From NCBI RefSeq assembly GCF_000878195.1, contig NZ_JXST01000003.1, positions 62,001 through 126,000 of the forward strand: DNA of 64,000 nucleotides, read 5' to 3'. Below are positions 63,053 to 64,000 of this stretch, piece after piece. How positions within the stretch are numbered: position 1 is the first letter of the stretch; each line of letters begins with the position of its first letter. The notes under the pieces were generated by a model. The model was not told where the DNA came from, searched no databases, and saw nothing but the letters and a program-made list of their open reading frames with translations. The stretch comes from Mycolicibacterium llatzerense. Its GTDB lineage: Bacteria > Actinomycetota > Actinomycetes > Mycobacteriales > Mycobacteriaceae. The translations under genes were made by a program, and so were the position numbers.

Positions 63053-63564
63053 GACGCACCTCCGTCCTGGTATTCGGTTCGGAATGCCCGCCGCGCCCGC
63101 ACCAGTAGGGCTTCGGTGGCGTGCACGGTGCGTCCGATCAACTCGGCGCATTCGGGCACGGGGCGGTCATCCAGATATCGCAGCGTCAGCACCACGCGGT
63201 GCTGTTCGGTCAGCCGGGCCAGCGCGGCCTCGGCGACCAACCGGTCCAGCTCGGCGTCCCAGTCGTCGAAAGGCTCTGCGGGCTCGGGTGTTTCGGGTAC
63301 GGACACGGTGAAGCGGTCGTGCCTGCGGCGGTAGTGATCGGCCAGCTTGTGCCGGGCGACGCCGATCAGCCACGGCACCGAGATCACCGGCGGTGCCGTA
63401 CGACGGGCAGCGTCCATCGCCGCCAGAAACGTCTCCGACGTCAGGTCTTCCGCGGTGCCCCGATCACCGCAGCGCCGCACGAAGTACCCGTAGACCACGG
63501 GCAGCGCCGAGTCGTACAGCGCCAGCAGCGTCTGCGGAGCATCACCGTCTGATTCGCCGCTCAC
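63049..63564 (-). CDS. ECF-type RNA polymerase sigma factor
   Basis: The 171-residue product has the sigma-2 region (ALYDSALPVVYGYFVRRCGD, then AEDLTSETFLAAM) and a sigma-4 region (LTEQHRVVLTLRYLDDRPVPEC, split at residue ~125). It is a group-4 sigma factor. It is translationally coupled to the downstream VOC gene; no separate anti-sigma gene with membrane helices is visible in the window. Confidence 0.82.
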   Translation of the reverse strand: MSGESDGDAPQTLLALYDSALPVVYGYFVRRCGDRGTAEDLTSETFLAAMDAARRTAPPVISVPWLIGVARHKLADHYRRRHDRFTVSVPETPEPAEPFDDWDAELDRLVAEAALARLTEQHRVVLTLRYLDDRPVPECAELIGRTVHATEALLVRARRAFRTEYQDGGAS

Positions 63565-63612
63565 ACCCTTATCGTCGCGTCGGGCGGCCGTTTTCCGACG
63601 CCCTCGCCGAAA

Positions 63613-64000
63613 TTAGATGGAAATCAGTCCTTGGCGGACGATGTCGAAGGCTTGGCCCAAGGCATCGGGCAGCGAGACGGTCTCGTCTGCCAGCCATTGT
63701 TCGTAGGCGGTCAGCGCCACGCCGAGCACCGTCCACGCCACGGTCTGCGGCACGAGTTCGGTCGGTTTGGCGTCCAAGCGGCGCGCGACGAAGGAGGCGA
63801 TCACGCCGCGCCAGCCCGCGTACATCGTCATCGAGTAGGCCTGCAGCGCGTCGGTCTGCAGGATCACCTGCATCCGGCGGCGGTGCCGGGGTGTCTCGGA
63901 TTCGTCAAAGCTGTTGAATTCCAACAGTGCTGACCGCAGCGCGGCGTCCAGCGGCACGTCGTGGGGGACGGCGTTGAGCAGGTCCCGCAGATTGGTCAGA
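63613..64000 (-). CDS. mftR: TetR family regulator, probable MftR, C-terminal part
   Basis: The frame is open from the right edge to the stop at 63613-63615, giving about 128 C-terminal residues of a TetR ligand domain ([20 protein letters not shown], then [20 protein letters not shown]). The HTH lies outside. By gene order (SDR, ferredoxin reductase, then a minus-strand TetR gene) this should be MftR, the repressor of the mycofactocin operon, but the name rests on synteny and sequence impression. Confidence 0.65.
   Translation of the reverse strand, partial: LTNLRDLLNAVPHDVPLDAALRSALLEFNSFDESETPRHRRRMQVILQTDALQAYSMTMYAGWRGVIASFVARRLDAKPTELVPQTVAWTVLGVALTAYEQWLADETVSLPDALGQAFDIVRQGLISI

Overview
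The window is GC-rich chromosomal DNA of a mycobacterium, most likely a rapid grower (Mycolicibacterium type). Its backbone follows the gene order recalled for M. tuberculosis from hadC to mftR: hadC, trpT, secE, nusG, rplK, rplA, a mycolic acid methyltransferase, lipG, an ABC1 kinase-like gene, an alpha-mannosidase with two partners, rplJ-rplL, mkl, rpoB-rpoC, end, fadE8, echA4, a PaaX-like gene, echA5, two DUF3060 genes, a TetR gene, rpsL-rpsG-fusA-tuf, an Rv0686-like membrane protein, an Rv0687-like SDR and an Rv0688-like ferredoxin reductase. No rRNA operon, CRISPR array, insertion sequence or prophage was seen. RpoB and RpsL carry the drug-susceptible residues at the main rifampicin and streptomycin resistance positions.

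Region by region. 1-3.2 kb: translation and elongation genes, ending at a strong terminator. 3.3-7.2 kb: cell-surface genes (a small Cys-rich ORF, a secreted VanX-like dipeptidase, a membrane-anchored endonuclease/exonuclease/phosphatase-fold protein, and a secreted glycoside hydrolase behind an AT-rich leader). 7.3-13.7 kb: lipid and stress genes, with two divergent regulator/target pairs that show clear operators. 14.7-20.4 kb: a GH38 mannosidase operon. 21.3-23.3 kb: a formyltransferase and an ATP-grasp gene behind an IdeR-like iron box, placed just before the L10 leader and rplJL. 24.8-34 kb: mkl, rpoB and rpoC. 34-38.2 kb: two lipoproteins and a type III PKS / ICMT-type methyltransferase / FAD oxidoreductase cassette resembling phenolic-lipid loci. 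38.2-48.5 kb: DNA repair, transport and acyl-CoA metabolism, the DUF3060 pair and a SecD-P1-like protein. 48.8-53.1 kb: the str operon. 53.3-64 kb: a PP2C phosphatase, a KstR-box SDR, a ddaH-rocD operon with a divergent Lrp regulator, a ferredoxin reductase, a TDT transporter, an ECF sigma/VOC pair and the C-terminal part of a probable MftR.

Conserved housekeeping operons alternate with short accessory cassettes, most of which have their own visible control element: iron box, KstR box, TetR, HxlR and WYL operators, or an ECF sigma factor. The most notable cassettes are the IdeR-box formyltransferase/ATP-grasp pair and the three-gene type III PKS cassette. The mmpS5-mmpL5-Rv0678 block expected next to echA5 is absent. 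Comparisons with other species are from memory of those genomes; no search was run.
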